Source: Arthrobacter sp. KBS0703 (GTDB lineage: Bacteria; Actinomycetota; Actinomycetes; Actinomycetales; Micrococcaceae). Taken from it: 64,000 nucleotides of DNA. The notes beneath the pieces are model-generated. The model had not been told where the DNA came from, did no database searches, and saw nothing but the letters and a program-made list of their open reading frames with translations. The position numbers and the translations under genes are program-made. The stretch covers positions 1,488,001 to 1,552,000 of the forward strand of contig NZ_MVDG02000001.1 of NCBI RefSeq assembly GCF_002008315.2. The letters are read 5' to 3'. This document shows positions 55,448 through 63,807 of the stretch, one piece after another (the first letter of the stretch is position 1; the number at the start of each line of letters is the position of its first letter).

Positions 55448-55714
55448 TCAGACCCTGCTTCGACGCCCGCTAACCGCACCGAAGATCGCCAGCACGATGA
55501 TGGCGCCCAGGATCGACAGCAGCCAAGTCCGCAGATCGAAGAAGTCGCCGAGGCCGCCGCCAAAGATCAGAGAACCGATCCATCCGCCAAGGATCGCGCC
55601 GACGACGCCCAGGACCAGGGTGAGCAGCCAGCCACCACCCTGCCTTCCGGGAAGGATGGCCTTTGCAATGGCTCCCGCGATGAGACCGAGCAGGAGAAAA
55701 GCGAGAAATCCCAT
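55448..55714 (-). CDS. GlsB/YeaQ/YmgE-family stress-response membrane protein
   Basis: The start at 55714 follows AAAGGAAGTGCGTC. The 88-residue product has the family pattern MGFLAFLLLGLIAGAIAKAI, PGRQGGGWLLTLVLGVVGAILGGWIG, then ILGAIIVLAIF, giving three membrane helices. These small proteins are induced by stress; their mechanism is unknown. Confidence 0.88.
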   Translation of the reverse strand: MGFLAFLLLGLIAGAIAKAILPGRQGGGWLLTLVLGVVGAILGGWIGSLIFGGGLGDFFDLRTWLLSILGAIIVLAIFGAVSGRRSRV

Positions 55715-55748
55715 GACGCACTTCCTTTTCAACAGAGAATCTGGCACC

Positions 55749-56118
55749 GGTTTGGCGCTTCGCTAACGAGTCAATCAGCATGCTTAGTATTGGGCAAGGG
55801 CCGGACGAGGAGGAAAACATCCCGGCGACATGGCGGGGCCTTGGCGCACCACGGCTAGGAACCCGGCCAGAGGGTTCATGGAATGGTTTAACACGGCGTC
55901 CGCACAGGGAGCACCGCACACTCACGCATAGACTCCAGGCGGATAATCCGCGGGGCGAAGTTTTGTTTCCGAGGAATTCTCGACGGAAGGCAGGCCGCGT
56001 GCCGCGAGGGCTTGCTGGTGGCGGTAGAGCGAGTCCCCTGCACGGACCTGCATTCCGCTCAATAGTCCTCTGCACCAAGCGTCACTTTTCAGGAGTCGCC
56101 TGCACCAAACAGCAGCGA
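55749..56118. other. no convincing gene
   Basis: No domain or good start was seen. A 196-residue minus-strand frame here has no coding character and is antisense to nothing known. Confidence 0.3.
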
Positions 56119-56700
56119 CTACTGCGTCGAAGCGCCCGTCCGGCCTGCTGCCGGGACCCACCGGTAGAGCGTCGGGACGGAGACGCCGAGGCCGGTGGCC
56201 ACTTCCCGGGGCGGTGTTCCCTGGTTGAGTAGTTTTCGGGCTGAGCGGATCTTGGCTTCCGTCATGATGCGTTTGCGGCCGCCGACCCGTCCCTGTTCGC
56301 GCGCGGCCAGCAGCCCGGCTTGGGTGCGTTCGACCATGAGCTCCCGTTCCATCTGGGCCAGGGATGCCATCACGTTGAAGAAAAAGCGCCCGGAAGCCGT
56401 GGTGGTATCGATCGCGTCGGTGAGGCTGACGAAGCCTACGCCGCGGTTGTTCAGGCCGCCGGCGAAGTCCAGGAGGTCTTTCACGCTCCGGCCCAGGCGG
56501 TCTAGCTTCCACACCACCAGGGTGTCACCGTCGCGCAGGGTGTCCAGCGCCTGATCGAGCCCGGGGCGGTGAGACTTGGTGCCACTGATCGTGTCTTCGT
56601 AGATTTTGTCGCATCCGGCCTTCTTCAGGGCGTCGATCTGCAAGCCCAGGTTCTGGTCCGGGGTGGAGACTCGGGCGTAGCCGATTCGGTGTGCGGTCAT
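56119..56700 (-). CDS. serine recombinase of the resolvase family
   Basis: Start at 56700 (MTAHRIGYARVSTPDQNLGLQ). The 193-residue product has the nucleophile serine in RVSTPDQ, ISGTKSHRPGLD, WKLDRLGRSVKDLL, the long helix LAQMERELMVERTQAG, and a C-terminal helix-turn-helix (GTPPREVATGLGVSVPTLYRWV). This is the usual size of a Tn3-type resolvase or invertase. A cluster of TTCTCAAA/TTTGAGAA motifs lies just upstream, as expected for its recombination site. Confidence 0.9.
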   Translation of the reverse strand: MTAHRIGYARVSTPDQNLGLQIDALKKAGCDKIYEDTISGTKSHRPGLDQALDTLRDGDTLVVWKLDRLGRSVKDLLDFAGGLNNRGVGFVSLTDAIDTTTASGRFFFNVMASLAQMERELMVERTQAGLLAAREQGRVGGRKRIMTEAKIRSARKLLNQGTPPREVATGLGVSVPTLYRWVPAAGRTGASTQ

Positions 56701-56710
56701 GGGGTGTTCT

Positions 56711-56925
56711 CTTCTCAAAACTCAGTCCGGTGCGTTGGTTCGACTGTACAGTTTTGAGAACTATTTGTGAGAACGACCAGCCCTGAGCTCGGTTTTCCGT
56801 CCCAACGGCGGTTTTCCGCAAAAAGATGCCCGTTTGCAACAGCTCGCTCCGAACACTACGATTCTCAAATCAACCTGTTCTTGAAATCCTTCGTTTCTGA
56901 GAATGACTCAATCGACCCGATGGGT
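56711..56925. promoter_or_regulatory. res-like recombination and promoter region
   Basis: Imperfect copies of a TTCTCAAA-type motif occur at about 56713, 56750 (inverted, making TTCTCAAAACT...AGTTTTGAGAA), 56768, 56862, 56885 and 56898. Such spaced, paired half-sites are typical of resolvase sub-sites. A related AATCCTTCGTTCTTGAGAA occurs alone near 58410. Confidence 0.55.
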
Positions 56926-57166
56926 GGGCTGTCATGGAGGTCTCGACCATGAGACCAGCGGATGGCTCACTGGCGATGGTTCCAGACGGGTTCGGTCAGC
57001 GACGTCTGTGGCGCTTCGTCGTATGCCGTAGAGCACGCATCGCAGGAAAATGAGAACCCAATCGGCGCACCTGATCACTAAGCTCGGACAACGGGCTCCA
57101 CCACACGGGCGCTTGGTGCGCCGCGCTCATCATTTTTTGGAATGGATGACAGGTTTCAGCCGGTCT
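56926..57166. other. intergenic gap
   Basis: No gene or hairpin was recognised. Confidence 0.3.
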
Positions 57167-58015
57167 TCACCGCCCAAGATGGGCAATCCATGACGGGTCA
57201 GTGGGTGAGATCCCGTTCTTAAGCAGCCAAGTCGCACGCTGTTGACCCTTATAGTCCGCAAAGGTCGTGTATTCATAAGTTTCCTGGCTCGTCTCATGAA
57301 GGTACTCGTCACTTCCCTGAACTATTTTGGTAACTACCCCTGCCGACTCTTTGATGGGCGATTCGCTGACGACGATCATGTCTGCGCCACATCTCATCGT
57401 GTTCCTAAACTCCGTTTGAGACATCAGCTGGTCCGTATCAATGGCATAGATCTTGGATTCAGTGGATACGCGGAGTGCTTCCAATTTTTGTGCGTCTGTT
57501 CGATCGCTGGAAAGCCGCCCGGGGCCGCCGCGACTTGTCACGGTCAACGAATACCACTGCACACATCGAGTAATTGCCGCGTTGTTGACAATTTCCTGGC
57601 CCGTATTATTCGGAGAGATGACGGGGATGGTGTCTACAGCAAGGTGCTCGTTGGCGTAGTTGTTGTCTTTCGCTTTGCGCAGCGCCCAGTCCTGGTAGAC
57701 ATCCATGAGGAGGCTACCGTACTGGAGCTTGTCCTCCTTCGCTTGGACGGCAAACTCAGCAGGGCTCATAACACGCAACTTATTCAGCTTATTCTGCAAG
57801 TCCTCTGGCAGCGATTTCCACTCCGAACTGTCAGTAATATCTGCCGGAGGAAGTACAGCTTGTTCGGGGCTTGCTACAGATGAAGATGCTTCGCCTGTTC
57901 CAATCGCTGAATCCCCTTTTGGCGCTAAGAAAAATGCCGTCGCGGCCGCTACTGCTACGGCCGCACCAGCAATGATCGCAATGGAACGTGCCTTAGGCTT
58001 CCTAGTTATTTCCAT
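57167..58015 (-). CDS. exported or membrane-anchored protein of unknown function
   Basis: The start at 58015 has a weak AAAGTGA site. An N-terminal membrane helix or signal (SIAIIAGAAVAVAAATAFFL) is followed by ~250 residues with SEWKSLPEDLQNKLNKLRVMSPAEFAVQ, RCVQWYSLTVTSRGGPGRL, EFRNTMRCGADMIVVSESPIKES and a C-terminal YEYTTFADYKGQQRATWLLK. Two cysteines may pair. Its composition is less GC-rich than its neighbours, hinting at transfer together with the recombinase. The family is not recognised. Confidence 0.65.
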   Translation of the reverse strand: MEITRKPKARSIAIIAGAAVAVAAATAFFLAPKGDSAIGTGEASSSVASPEQAVLPPADITDSSEWKSLPEDLQNKLNKLRVMSPAEFAVQAKEDKLQYGSLLMDVYQDWALRKAKDNNYANEHLAVDTIPVISPNNTGQEIVNNAAITRCVQWYSLTVTSRGGPGRLSSDRTDAQKLEALRVSTESKIYAIDTDQLMSQTEFRNTMRCGADMIVVSESPIKESAGVVTKIVQGSDEYLHETSQETYEYTTFADYKGQQRATWLLKNGISPTDPSWIAHLGR

Positions 58016-58531
58016 AGTTTCACTTTCTGGCTGTTATTGACGTGCATGCCGTGGCCTTGGGACCGATTCTCGATCCACGAGGTGGTCATGTTGAGGATAA
58101 GGGAAAGAGGAACGCTGAATAGAAGTAAGTGGGAATGTTTTGAGCATCTCACAAGTCCGTTGATAGCTACTGCTTGTCATCCACCATTCGCGTGCGGACT
58201 GTCGGCTGATATTTATGGCGCGGCCGACATCCGCACAGGGCGCACCGACTGCCCTCGGAGCAGCGGCGGTTTATCCGACCGGCGCCCTGCCTGGCTGTAC
58301 TCACGGACCGCCGCTTCGACACCAGGATGGCTTCAAATGGTGCGATGTGGGCATTGCGAGAGGCACAGCTGAAAAATGGCAGTCACTTGAGTCTCGATTG
58401 GCCCCCTACTTAGAATCCTTCGTTCTTGAGAAGGCTGGTTGTGTTGTCTTGAGCCAACCTTGAGCTTGACTGTGTATAGCTAATCGGTTGAGCTACGATC
58501 GGCAGGTTTGCTATTGAAAGGTAAGCCCGCT
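58016..58531. other. intergenic region with decayed sequence
   Basis: No convincing gene. AAGGCTGGTTGTG...CAACCTT near 58430-58462 is an imperfect hairpin, and AATCCTTCGTTCTTGAGAA near 58410 repeats a motif of the res-like region at 56.9 kb. Confidence 0.4.
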
Positions 58532-58678
58532 TTGGATTTCACCCGGTACTTGGTCGGCCTCGCCGCCCTGATGGGCTTCATGCTCTTGTCTCTGCTGTGC
58601 GCGCATTTCCTCTTCCGGTGGGGGATACGCCGCCAGCACCGGTGTAAGAAGCGGAGCAAGCCTGGCATGGTGAAATAG
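58532..58678 (+). CDS. 48-residue membrane protein
   Basis: TTG start at 58532 or 58514; GAAAGG precedes the first. One hydrophobic helix (YLVGLAALMGFMLLSLLCAHFLF) is followed by a strongly basic tail (RRQHRCKKRSK). The next small membrane gene starts 2 bp later. Confidence 0.4.
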   Translation: MDFTRYLVGLAALMGFMLLSLLCAHFLFRWGIRRQHRCKKRSKPGMVK

Positions 58679-58680
58679 CC

Positions 58681-58800
58681 TTGCCGTATATCGACATCAA
58701 CCCGCACCGCCGTCGGCCGAGGTGGTTGGCATACTCCGGTCTCGGCATCCTCACCATCGTGACCGCCCTAGTCGTGGTTCTGGCACTGACCTCGCGTTAG
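58681..58800 (+). CDS. 39-residue membrane protein
   Basis: TTG start directly after the previous stop. The basic N-terminus (NPHRRRPRW) is followed by one helix (LAYSGLGILTIVTALVVVLAL). Opposite charge placement relative to its neighbour suggests a paired two-peptide membrane unit. It is too short to assign. Confidence 0.35.
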   Translation: MPYIDINPHRRRPRWLAYSGLGILTIVTALVVVLALTSR

Positions 58801-59045
58801 TCGGCACTGCTTCTGGCGGATGCGCCATGGGGGGATTCTCACGGAACACAAAAGTGGACGAGCGGAAACAAGAGTGGACGAGGGACGGCCTACCCTTCGA
58901 ACTGGCTGCTTTATGAAGCCTGACATGCCGGGAACGGTGAAGCCGCGTCATAATGAGCGGCGTAGGCAAGTCCTTTGGCGATGATGCTGAACCGGGCGAC
59001 GGTCAGTTGGCTCCCCGCCGGGAAACGGGGAAGAAGGGCCGGGAC

Positions 59046-60173
59046 TCAAAAAGCTTGAGTTTTCGGTCCGGTGCTGGTGGCGGCGGTTTCTGCCTGAATG
59101 ATCCAGGCAGACCAGTCCAGGGGATGCACCGAGGGCCTACCCAGCAGGTAACCCTGGCCTTCGGTGAGGCCTGCTTCCACGACGGCGGCGAGTTCTGCCT
59201 CTGTTTCTACGCCTTCAGCGGCCAGGACGGCACCCACTTCGAGGGCAAGCGAGACCACGTCATGGCTATCCCCTGACGGCGAGGCGGTGATGGCGGTGAT
59301 GAAGGGCCGGTCGAGTCTGATGATGTCCGGCCGCAGGCTCAGGATCTGTGCCGGTGTCGGCGCGTCGCTGCCTGAGCCGTCTACTGCGATGCGCAGGCCG
59401 CGCCGCCGGAGCCGGTCCAGGGCACGGGCCGCGGCTTCCCAGTCCCCGGTTCCGGCCGGTCCGGTCAGGTCCACGACGATCCTGTCCACGGCCACCTGGG
59501 AGTGTTCCAGCAGCTCCCGGATGGGCGCATGGACGAATGTCGTGGGGCTGAGGTTGAAGGCAATGAACAAATGCGGGGGGATTTCCCTGGCCGCGGAGAG
59601 TGCGCATTGGAGAGCAGCGAGTTCCAGCTCGGTGCCAAGGCCGATGGCGGCGGCCTCCCTGAACCAGGTGTCGGCGCTGGCCCCGTCCTTGCTGACAAAC
59701 CTCGTCAGGGCCTCGAAGCCGGTAACTCTTCCTACCGGCAGTTCCCTGATGGGCTGAAAGGCCGTCAGCAGCATCCTGTTGCCCAGCACGGCTTGGATTC
59801 TCTTTTTCGTGCGCCGTTCGAAGGGAACGGGCCGGGGACCGGCAGGCACCGACACGGAGGTTTCCCTGCCCGCGCCCTTCTCCGAGGGGGCGGTGTTTTC
59901 CTCGGCGAAGTCAGTCTGATTTCGTGTGGCGACCAGGTGTTCCAGCAGCGCCCGCTCCGGATTCCCCGGGTACGCGGCAAGGAAGTCCCGCAGCTGGGCC
60001 CTGGCCCAATCACGGTCAGGATCAGGATCGTTCAGGACGTCCTCGATCAGCTCCATGACCTGCCGGCGCAGAGTCAGGCCGTCCACGTCCTGTGGCGGCT
60101 GCATCGCCGGTCCCCCCGGATCCGGCATCTGTTCTGCGCCGGTGGCCGGAAGAGAAAACTCGTCCCTGCACAT
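59046..60173 (-). CDS. EAL-domain protein with degenerate active site
   Basis: The start at 60173 follows AAAGGAATAAGCCG. The N-terminal ~110 residues are unassigned. The EAL domain runs from about 125: LLTAFQPIRELPVGRVTGFEALTRF keeps the EAL motif, NLSPTTF keeps Asn, but the ExTE motif reads VDLTG, and DDFG/GxG reads VDGSGSDAPTPAQ. AEGVETEAEL keeps the last Glu. With two metal ligands changed, hydrolysis of cyclic di-GMP is unlikely, and it may be a cyclic di-GMP or protein-binding relative. It lies next to a degenerate Hpt gene. Confidence 0.72.
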   Translation of the reverse strand: MCRDEFSLPATGAEQMPDPGGPAMQPPQDVDGLTLRRQVMELIEDVLNDPDPDRDWARAQLRDFLAAYPGNPERALLEHLVATRNQTDFAEENTAPSEKGAGRETSVSVPAGPRPVPFERRTKKRIQAVLGNRMLLTAFQPIRELPVGRVTGFEALTRFVSKDGASADTWFREAAAIGLGTELELAALQCALSAAREIPPHLFIAFNLSPTTFVHAPIRELLEHSQVAVDRIVVDLTGPAGTGDWEAAARALDRLRRRGLRIAVDGSGSDAPTPAQILSLRPDIIRLDRPFITAITASPSGDSHDVVSLALEVGAVLAAEGVETEAELAAVVEAGLTEGQGYLLGRPSVHPLDWSAWIIQAETAATSTGPKTQAF

Positions 60174-60416
60174 CGGCTTATTCCTTTATAGGTTGATGCC
60201 TGCCGGCTGAGCCCGGCAGCGGGCCCGCGCACCCTGTCTTTCAGGGACAGGAACGCGGTGGCTTGAGAGAACCATACCGCTGGATGAAAGGAATAAGACC
60301 GGGACCGTATTTATTTTGACCGGAATTGTCTGATTCCGCTTGTCTTCCGTTTCGGGAAAGGGCCGGCCCATTCCAGTGGATTGGGCGTGAGGGTGATGCT
60401 GCATCCACCACGGGAA
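60174..60416. other. intergenic gap
   Basis: No gene or strong hairpin was seen. Confidence 0.3.
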
Positions 60417-60872
60417 TTAGTGGCTTATCAGAAGGCCTTGGCGTCGGGATTCTGTGAGGATCCGGAGAATGTTCGCGGAGAGCAGGCGTTTAGTGGCGTC
60501 GATGGCGGGCGTGTGGCCCCGCCGTAATTGCCGTTCCAGCGCTCCGGCGCATTCTTCCATCTGCCGGGCGCCGATCATCGCGGAAACTACCCTCAGGCTC
60601 ACCGCGTGATCCAGTGCCCGCTCCCGGTCTTCCACTGCAATACCGGCAACGATGCCGCCAGTGCGTACCGGCAACAGAGCCAGGTAATCCTGGAAAAACT
60701 TCGCAGCCACGCTGCGCCCGGCCTGTTCTTCGAGTATCCGCAAGACCGTGGCATCCATAATCGGCAGGGGCTCACCTGCCGTCAAATGCCCGTGTTCGGC
60801 TGGGCTGGAGGATGACCGGTCGGCCGCGGTCGTTTGCCCGTGCCGTGTGGGCTGGCCTGGGGAGTGGTGCAC
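60417..60872 (-). CDS. Hpt-like protein lacking the phospho-histidine
   Basis: GTG start at 60872. The C-terminal ~100 residues follow the Hpt helical bundle (VLRILEEQAGRSVAAKFFQDYLALLPVRTGGIVAGI, then DHAVSLRVVSAMIGARQMEECAGALERQL). In true Hpt proteins the middle motif is AHSLK..S...GA with the phosphorylated His; here it is AVSLRVVSAMIGA, with Val. It therefore cannot carry the phosphoryl group at the usual place. A disordered N-terminus of about 40 residues precedes the domain. Confidence 0.6.
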   Translation of the reverse strand: MHHSPGQPTRHGQTTAADRSSSSPAEHGHLTAGEPLPIMDATVLRILEEQAGRSVAAKFFQDYLALLPVRTGGIVAGIAVEDRERALDHAVSLRVVSAMIGARQMEECAGALERQLRRGHTPAIDATKRLLSANILRILTESRRQGLLISH

Positions 60873-60985
60873 ACTGGTTCCGTTCTGTTAAAGACACGCG
60901 CGCCGCTGCTGCACGCCGCTTCGCCCATTCTGGCCACGAATTCTCAAGACCGGTGCACCATATCCACCAATTAGGCCCAATTTTC

Positions 60986-61010
60986 CAGGGCGGTCGGAGA
61001 GACCGCCCTG
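60986..61010 (-). terminator. terminator-like hairpin
   Basis: A 10-bp perfect stem, CAGGGCGGTC/GACCGCCCTG, with a 5-nt loop, 25 bp beyond the stop of the TPR-like gene. There is no long T-run. Confidence 0.5.
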
Positions 61011-61035
61011 ACTGAGTGCTGTTTGCTGCGGTTCC

Positions 61036-61533
61036 CTAGCGGGGAGCTGGCAACTGGTGGGCAGCGTGGGCCTGCCGGGCGCGTTCCATCGCTTGCCGCG
61101 ACATCCTGGACAACTGCTCACGCCCGGTCACCCGGTACAGGTCGCTGGCCCATTCGAATTCGGCAGCGGCGTCCCGGTACCGGGCCTCATCAAAGAGACG
61201 CCGGCCAATCTCATGGCGGACCATCGCTTCCCGGGCCCGGGACCAGGCCAGCCGGAGCGCTTCCTCCTGCAGCCTCGCCGCCTCATGCCACCGGTAACTG
61301 CGCTGATAAACCTGGGCCGTGACCAGCAGCGGCTTGAGCCGGTCCCGGGATTCCGCCAGCAACCTCAGGCCCTCGTCCAGCGCTTCATCATCCCGGTCCA
61401 GCAACGTCAGGAACCAGACACGCTCCAGCGGAGGGCAACCGGCCAGCCGGCTTTCCACTGCCTCCCGGTCAAGGACCACATCCTGCAGCGTGCGTGGATC
61501 AGTACGCCAAATCTCTGCGCCGCTACTCACCAA
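61036..61533 (-). CDS. TPR-like repeat protein
   Basis: The 165-residue product is almost all helix with TPR-like pairs: RVWFLTLLDRDDEALDEGLRLLAES, YRWHEAARLQEEALRLAW, and MVRHEIGRRLFDEARYRDAAAEFEWASDLYR. Such scaffolds bind partner proteins. Its place beside EAL- and Hpt-like genes suggests a signalling role. Confidence 0.65.
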   Translation of the reverse strand: MVSSGAEIWRTDPRTLQDVVLDREAVESRLAGCPPLERVWFLTLLDRDDEALDEGLRLLAESRDRLKPLLVTAQVYQRSYRWHEAARLQEEALRLAWSRAREAMVRHEIGRRLFDEARYRDAAAEFEWASDLYRVTGREQLSRMSRQAMERARQAHAAHQLPAPR

Positions 61534-61829
61534 TAAGCACCTGCCCTTTTTCGGAATCCTGATTCACCGGACAGTCGGGCCTGTGCGCACCACCGCTCCA
61601 TCAATCCGGTCTGCCCATGCTTTCATGCACGCACATATCCGGCCGTCCACCGGGTTACACCCGCCTGCCCACCAGGGGTATGAACACAAGCAACCCTCGC
61701 GCGCCTCGGGAAAACGCCTGACGCTTCCCTCGCCGATACTTAACACCAAACGCTGAGCTCGCACCGGGGCACGCCCAGCTCAGATTACGCAGCATTCTCT
61801 GAAGCGGACAATCAGGCAGGAGAAGGAAA
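61534..61829. other. divergent intergenic gap
   Basis: No gene was seen between the TPR-like gene (minus) and the 61830 gene (plus). Promoters for both must lie here, but no strong box was recognised. Confidence 0.3.
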
Positions 61830-62060
61830 ATGACCGCTCTGTCCTCCGGCAATGCAGATCCTGGCGCGGAGGCCAACGAGATCCTGTCACGCCTTCTGGC
61901 ACGTCTGGACGAAGTCCTTGGCACCACGTCTGTGGACTCCGCGGGCCTTCCGTTGTTCGCTGTGGAAGGAAGGATCGGCGACAGGCTGCGTACTGCCCTC
62001 CCCGGCGTCCGCTTCGCACCTGAAGACATCAGGGAATGGGCGTCACAAATTTCGAGCTGA
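61830..62060 (+). CDS. small unknown protein
   Basis: ATG 61830 follows AGGAGAAGGAAA. The 76-residue product has ANEILSRLLARLDEVLGTTSVDSAGLPLF, then EGRIGDRLRTALPGVRFAPEDIREW, mostly helical. No family was recognised. Confidence 0.6.
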   Translation: MTALSSGNADPGAEANEILSRLLARLDEVLGTTSVDSAGLPLFAVEGRIGDRLRTALPGVRFAPEDIREWASQISS

Positions 62061-62194
62061 AGTGGAAACCCGCACAAACTGATACGGCAACTAACCCGGT
62101 TTTTCACGCCAGACGGGGCATAATCATCCACTGGATATGTTTGATATGGTTCCCTCAAAGGTGGTGCTGGGGCAGCGATAGGAGATGTGTCATA

Positions 62195-62565
62195 TTGGGG
62201 ACCCGAACGGCTGTTGTAATTGAGGACGACGCGGACGTCCGCGGTCTCATCCAGGCAATCCTTGAGGCTTCAGATATTGACGTCCGGACTGCGGCAAGAG
62301 GTGCCTCCGGCATCAATGCGGTCCGTAGAATATCCCTGACATTGTGATCCTCGATTTCGGTCTTCCTGACATCAACGGGCTTGAAGTCATCAACCGGATA
62401 AGGGCCTTCAGCGACGTCTACATTCTCATGCTCACGGGGCACGAAGATGTGGCAGAACAGGTCACCGCGGCGGGAGCCAACGCGGTCATGATCAAGCCGT
62501 TCCGCCCGCGTGCCTTGAAGGAACGCATCTACGAAGCACTGCAGCTTCAACTCCAAAAACCCTAA
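62195..62565 (+). pseudogene. CheY-like receiver protein with a frameshift
   Basis: TTG start with AGGAG about 10 nt upstream. TAVVIEDDADVRGLIQAILE has the acidic pair, VILDFGLPDINGLEVI has the phosphorylated Asp, MLTGHED has the Thr, and VMIKPF has the Lys. Between AVRRI and PDIVILDF, near 62330, one base is wrong, so the two halves are in different frames. All catalytic residues are otherwise kept, so a sequencing error is as likely as decay. The whole receiver would be about 122 residues. Confidence 0.75.
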
Positions 62566-62668
62566 AACAGGCTATCGGTGGTGAATGATTAACAGCGGCT
62601 TCCGGTGGCGCAGCGCCACGTGCACTCAATGCCCAATTCGCTTGGGAGAACGCTGTTAGAATTTTCTG

Positions 62669-62989
62669 ATGGCAATTAGAAGAATCATCGTTCTTGAAGA
62701 CGACATCGACGGGTCGGCAGCCGAAGAAACCGTGCGGTTTGCCATAGATGGCAATTCCTATGAAATTGATCTCAACTCCGCTCATGCCGAGGAACTGCGC
62801 GCAACCATTAACCGGTATACGTCAGCAGGCCGCAGGACGGCAGGACCGGCGGGAAAGACCCGCAGGCCAACCTCCGGAAGAAGCCGGTCCGCGCAGATCC
62901 GGGCCTGGGCCCAGGCGCAAGGCCTGAGCGTGAACAGCCGCGGAGCCATCAACCGGGAAATCACCGCGAAATACGAGGCAGCCCACTAG
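62669..62989 (+). CDS. lsr2: Lsr2 family nucleoid-associated silencer
   Basis: Leaderless start with perfect TAGAAT 6 nt before ATG. The N-terminal dimerisation part (RRIIVLEDDIDGSAAEETVRFAIDGNSYEIDLNSAHAEELRATI) and the C-terminal DNA-binding part (RSAQIRAWAQAQGLSVNSRGAINREITAKYEAAH) are typical, over 106 residues. The usual RGR minor-groove hook reads NSRG here. Lsr2 coats AT-rich foreign DNA and silences it, so it may control transferred genes of this window. Confidence 0.92.
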   Translation: MAIRRIIVLEDDIDGSAAEETVRFAIDGNSYEIDLNSAHAEELRATINRYTSAGRRTAGPAGKTRRPTSGRSRSAQIRAWAQAQGLSVNSRGAINREITAKYEAAH

Positions 62990-63027
62990 CTCGCCGAGAG
63001 ACCACGCGAGGGCCGGGGTAATTAAAA

Positions 63028-63069
63028 GGCCGTAGCCCGGCATATTGGGGGGCATACCGGGCTACGGCC
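63028..63069. terminator. strong hairpin downstream of lsr2
   Basis: A perfect 13-bp stem, GGCCGTAGCCCGG/CCGGGCTACGGCC, with a 16-nt loop, 36 bp after the lsr2 stop. There is no T-run. Confidence 0.7.
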
Positions 63070-63199
63070 CCAACTGTACGCCGAGACCGGCACCAAACGC
63101 CAAACGCGACCAGGGGCAAAAGGCTTTGCCTTGTCACCTATCGGCTAGGTCATGAACTACTGTCAGGGCGGATACAAAAACTCCGAGGATGAGGACCGG

Positions 63200-63568
63200 A
63201 TGCGCAGTCTCGACATTGCCGATAAGGGCACCATGGATCTCACTGACGGATTCCTGCGGCTGCGCTGGAGAGCAGGCGAGACGATAGGGCCGGACGAGGC
63301 TCACGCCGCACTGGGTGCCATCGACGCTTTGGGCCAGGGCGCCAGCCTTCCGATGCTCATCCATGTTCAAGGGGTAAATTTCTCGCGGGCTGCCAGGAGG
63401 ATCTTTCCATCACCCTCGCGCGTTTCCCGGATCGCGCTGCTGGGGTCATCCCCGGTGGATTACGTGATCGCCCTTTTCGTTTTGCGGATGATCCCCCTGC
63501 CGTTCCCCATCAGGTACTTCACGTCCTCACAGGAAGCCATAACGTGGCTTCGCCGGGACCGCGAATGA
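63200..63568 (+). CDS. STAS-like DUF7793-type protein
   Basis: Start at 63200 (MRSLDIADKGTMDLTDGFLRLRW); an ATG at 63152 is possible. The 122-residue product has a beta-alpha layout ending LPMLIHVQGVNFSRAARRIFPSPSRVSRIALLGSSPVDYVIALFVLRMIPLPFPIRYFTSSQEAITWL, matching the STAS/SpoIIAA-like proteins common in Arthrobacter. The family is proposed to bind a ligand or partner; its role is unknown. Confidence 0.72.
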   Translation: MRSLDIADKGTMDLTDGFLRLRWRAGETIGPDEAHAALGAIDALGQGASLPMLIHVQGVNFSRAARRIFPSPSRVSRIALLGSSPVDYVIALFVLRMIPLPFPIRYFTSSQEAITWLRRDRE

Positions 63569-63807
63569 CACTGGCTCGAACCACCGGCCGGGCCGACGAC
63601 TGGAGCGCTGATCATCCGTTTAACGCCAACGGAACCTCGAAGACCGCCATCTTGAACTGCGATTTAACCGCCATTCTCCGCTAACAGTCACAGCTTGACC
63701 TATGACGCGGACAACAAGTCAGAAACGGTCGTTTTAGCCACTGCTGACGGCCAACACGATCGTGGATGTTTCTCCGCCCGAGATACCCGGGCTGCTACAA
63801 CTAAACG

